Assembly: GCA_003454605.1 (NCBI GenBank) | Contig: DMKD01000377.1 | Span: forward strand, 1 to 6,167 | From: Spirochaeta sp. | GTDB lineage: Bacteria; Spirochaetota; Spirochaetia; UBA9216 | Length of the DNA: 6,167 bases | Direction: 5' to 3' | In this document: positions 5,572 to 6,167 of the stretch, one piece after another | How the letters are laid out: the number at the start of each line of letters is the position of its first letter | How positions within the stretch are numbered: the first letter of the stretch is position 1 | The notes under the pieces: model-generated | Told to the model about the DNA's origin: nothing | Seen by the model: the letters and a program-made list of their open reading frames with translations, nothing else | Databases searched by the model: none | Position numbers and translations under genes: made by a program

Positions 5572-6167
5572 ATGGCCGATATAAAGACTGAATTCTGCGG
5601 ATTTAAACTGGATAATCCGGTAGTTGTTCCGGCCGGTGCACATGGGCGTGATGCCGAGACCATAATAAGTGTCGGAGCGGCAGGAGTAAGTGCTGTGATG
5701 ACAAAGACAATTACCGCCCAGGCTCCGCCCGATGTAAGGCCATGTTTTTCCGCGGTTAATTCCGGGATGGTCAATTCGGTTTTCGGCTCTGACAAGCCGG
5801 CGGAATACTGGTTTACCAAAGGGATCTCGAAGGCGAAAAAAGACGGTAAAGCCCTGGTTGTTGCAAACCTCGCAGGATTCTTCCCCGAGCAGGCGGCCGA
5901 ACTTGCTGTGAAAGCGGTGGACAGCGGAGCCGATATGATTGAAATGCCGACGCATTGTCCCCATATGGGTGAAATCCTTATGGCGATGTTTCCCGGGATG
6001 GAAATGGCCGAACCCAAACTTACCGACCTCACGCCCATGATGGCTTCTGTCGAGTTGATTAAAAAAGCCGTAGACGTTCCAGTAATAGTTAAACTTTCGG
6101 GAAGCTTCTCAAATATCGTGAAAGAATGGGCACAGGGTGTGAAGGATTCCGGGGCCGATGCAATTGC
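5572..6167 (+). CDS. Dihydroorotate/dihydropyrimidine dehydrogenase-like FMN protein (PyrD/PreA-like), N-terminal part
   Basis: The frame runs from ATG 5572 off the right edge, giving 198 complete codons of an FMN-binding TIM barrel. Family landmarks are C-G-F-K-L-D-N-P-V-V-V-P-A-G (residues 9-22), M-T-K-T-I-T (43-48, with the flavin/substrate-loop lysine K45), V-N-S-V-F-G-S-D-K (67-75), A-E-Y-W (77-80), the strand V-V-A-N-L-A-G (96-102), D-S-G-A-D-M-I-E-M-P-T-H-C-P-H (117-131) and V-I-V-K-L-S (171-176, where K174 matches the FMN-contacting lysine). The C-P-H form and the A-E-Y-W segment resemble the dihydropyrimidine dehydrogenase (PreA) branch more than pyrimidine-biosynthetic PyrD. C129 sits at the catalytic cysteine position, but the Asn normally three residues before it is replaced by P126. 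About the last third or more, including any C-terminal ferredoxin domain, is outside the window. Context suggests redox chemistry on a ring handled by the upstream enzymes; the exact substrate is unknown. Confidence 0.85.
   Translation, partial: MADIKTEFCGFKLDNPVVVPAGAHGRDAETIISVGAAGVSAVMTKTITAQAPPDVRPCFSAVNSGMVNSVFGSDKPAEYWFTKGISKAKKDGKALVVANLAGFFPEQAAELAVKAVDSGADMIEMPTHCPHMGEILMAMFPGMEMAEPKLTDLTPMMASVELIKKAVDVPVIVKLSGSFSNIVKEWAQGVKDSGADAI

Noticed and set aside
5511..6038. A 175-codon open frame on the minus strand opposite the PreA-like gene.
   Set aside because: The plus-strand frame has a strong Shine-Dalgarno and FMN-barrel landmarks along its whole visible length. The minus-strand product is low-complexity in places and resembles no family.

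Overview
The window is a dense, single-strand (+) gene cluster from what looks like an anaerobic bacterium, about half G+C, using oxygen-sensitive pterin metalloenzymes. The evidence for anaerobic life is the C-terminus of a tungsten-type aldehyde:ferredoxin oxidoreductase (AOR) family protein at the left edge. I cannot assign a phylum from the sequence alone.

Layout: (1) 2-187, the last 61 residues of the AOR-family enzyme; (2) 188-472, a small beta-grasp MoaD/ThiS-like sulfur-carrier protein ending in Gly-Gly-Gly; (3) 478-1338, 1328-1798 and 1798-4071, the FAD, [2Fe-2S] and molybdopterin subunits of a complete three-subunit xanthine dehydrogenase-family molybdenum hydroxylase; (4) 4080-5453, a metal-dependent amidohydrolase of the SsnA/ATZ-TRZ deaminase type; (5) 5454-5571, a 118-base gap holding three inverted repeats; (6) 5572 to the right edge, the N-terminal 198 residues of an FMN-dependent dihydroorotate/dihydropyrimidine dehydrogenase-like (PyrD/PreA-like) protein. 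No RNA genes, insertion sequences, CRISPR arrays or convincing promoters are visible.

The first six genes are linked by touching or overlapping stop and start codons (TAGATG, ATGA or a 5-base gap, an 11-base overlap, TAATG) or an 8-base gap, so they almost certainly form one transcript with translational coupling. The combination of a hydroxylase, a ring amidohydrolase and a flavin ring oxidoreductase points to catabolism of a nitrogen heterocycle: the hydroxylase adds oxygen from water to a ring carbon, the amidohydrolase deaminates or opens the ring, and the flavoprotein oxidises or reduces a ring C=C/C-C bond. An ssnA-like gene beside a molybdenum hydroxylase is reminiscent of the E. coli ssnA-ygfM-xdhD purine region. 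The unusual part is the shared transcript with an AOR-type enzyme and its own MoaD-like protein, and the altered catalytic loop in the PreA-like protein, which suggest a substrate other than a standard purine or pyrimidine. The substrate itself is not readable from the sequence.
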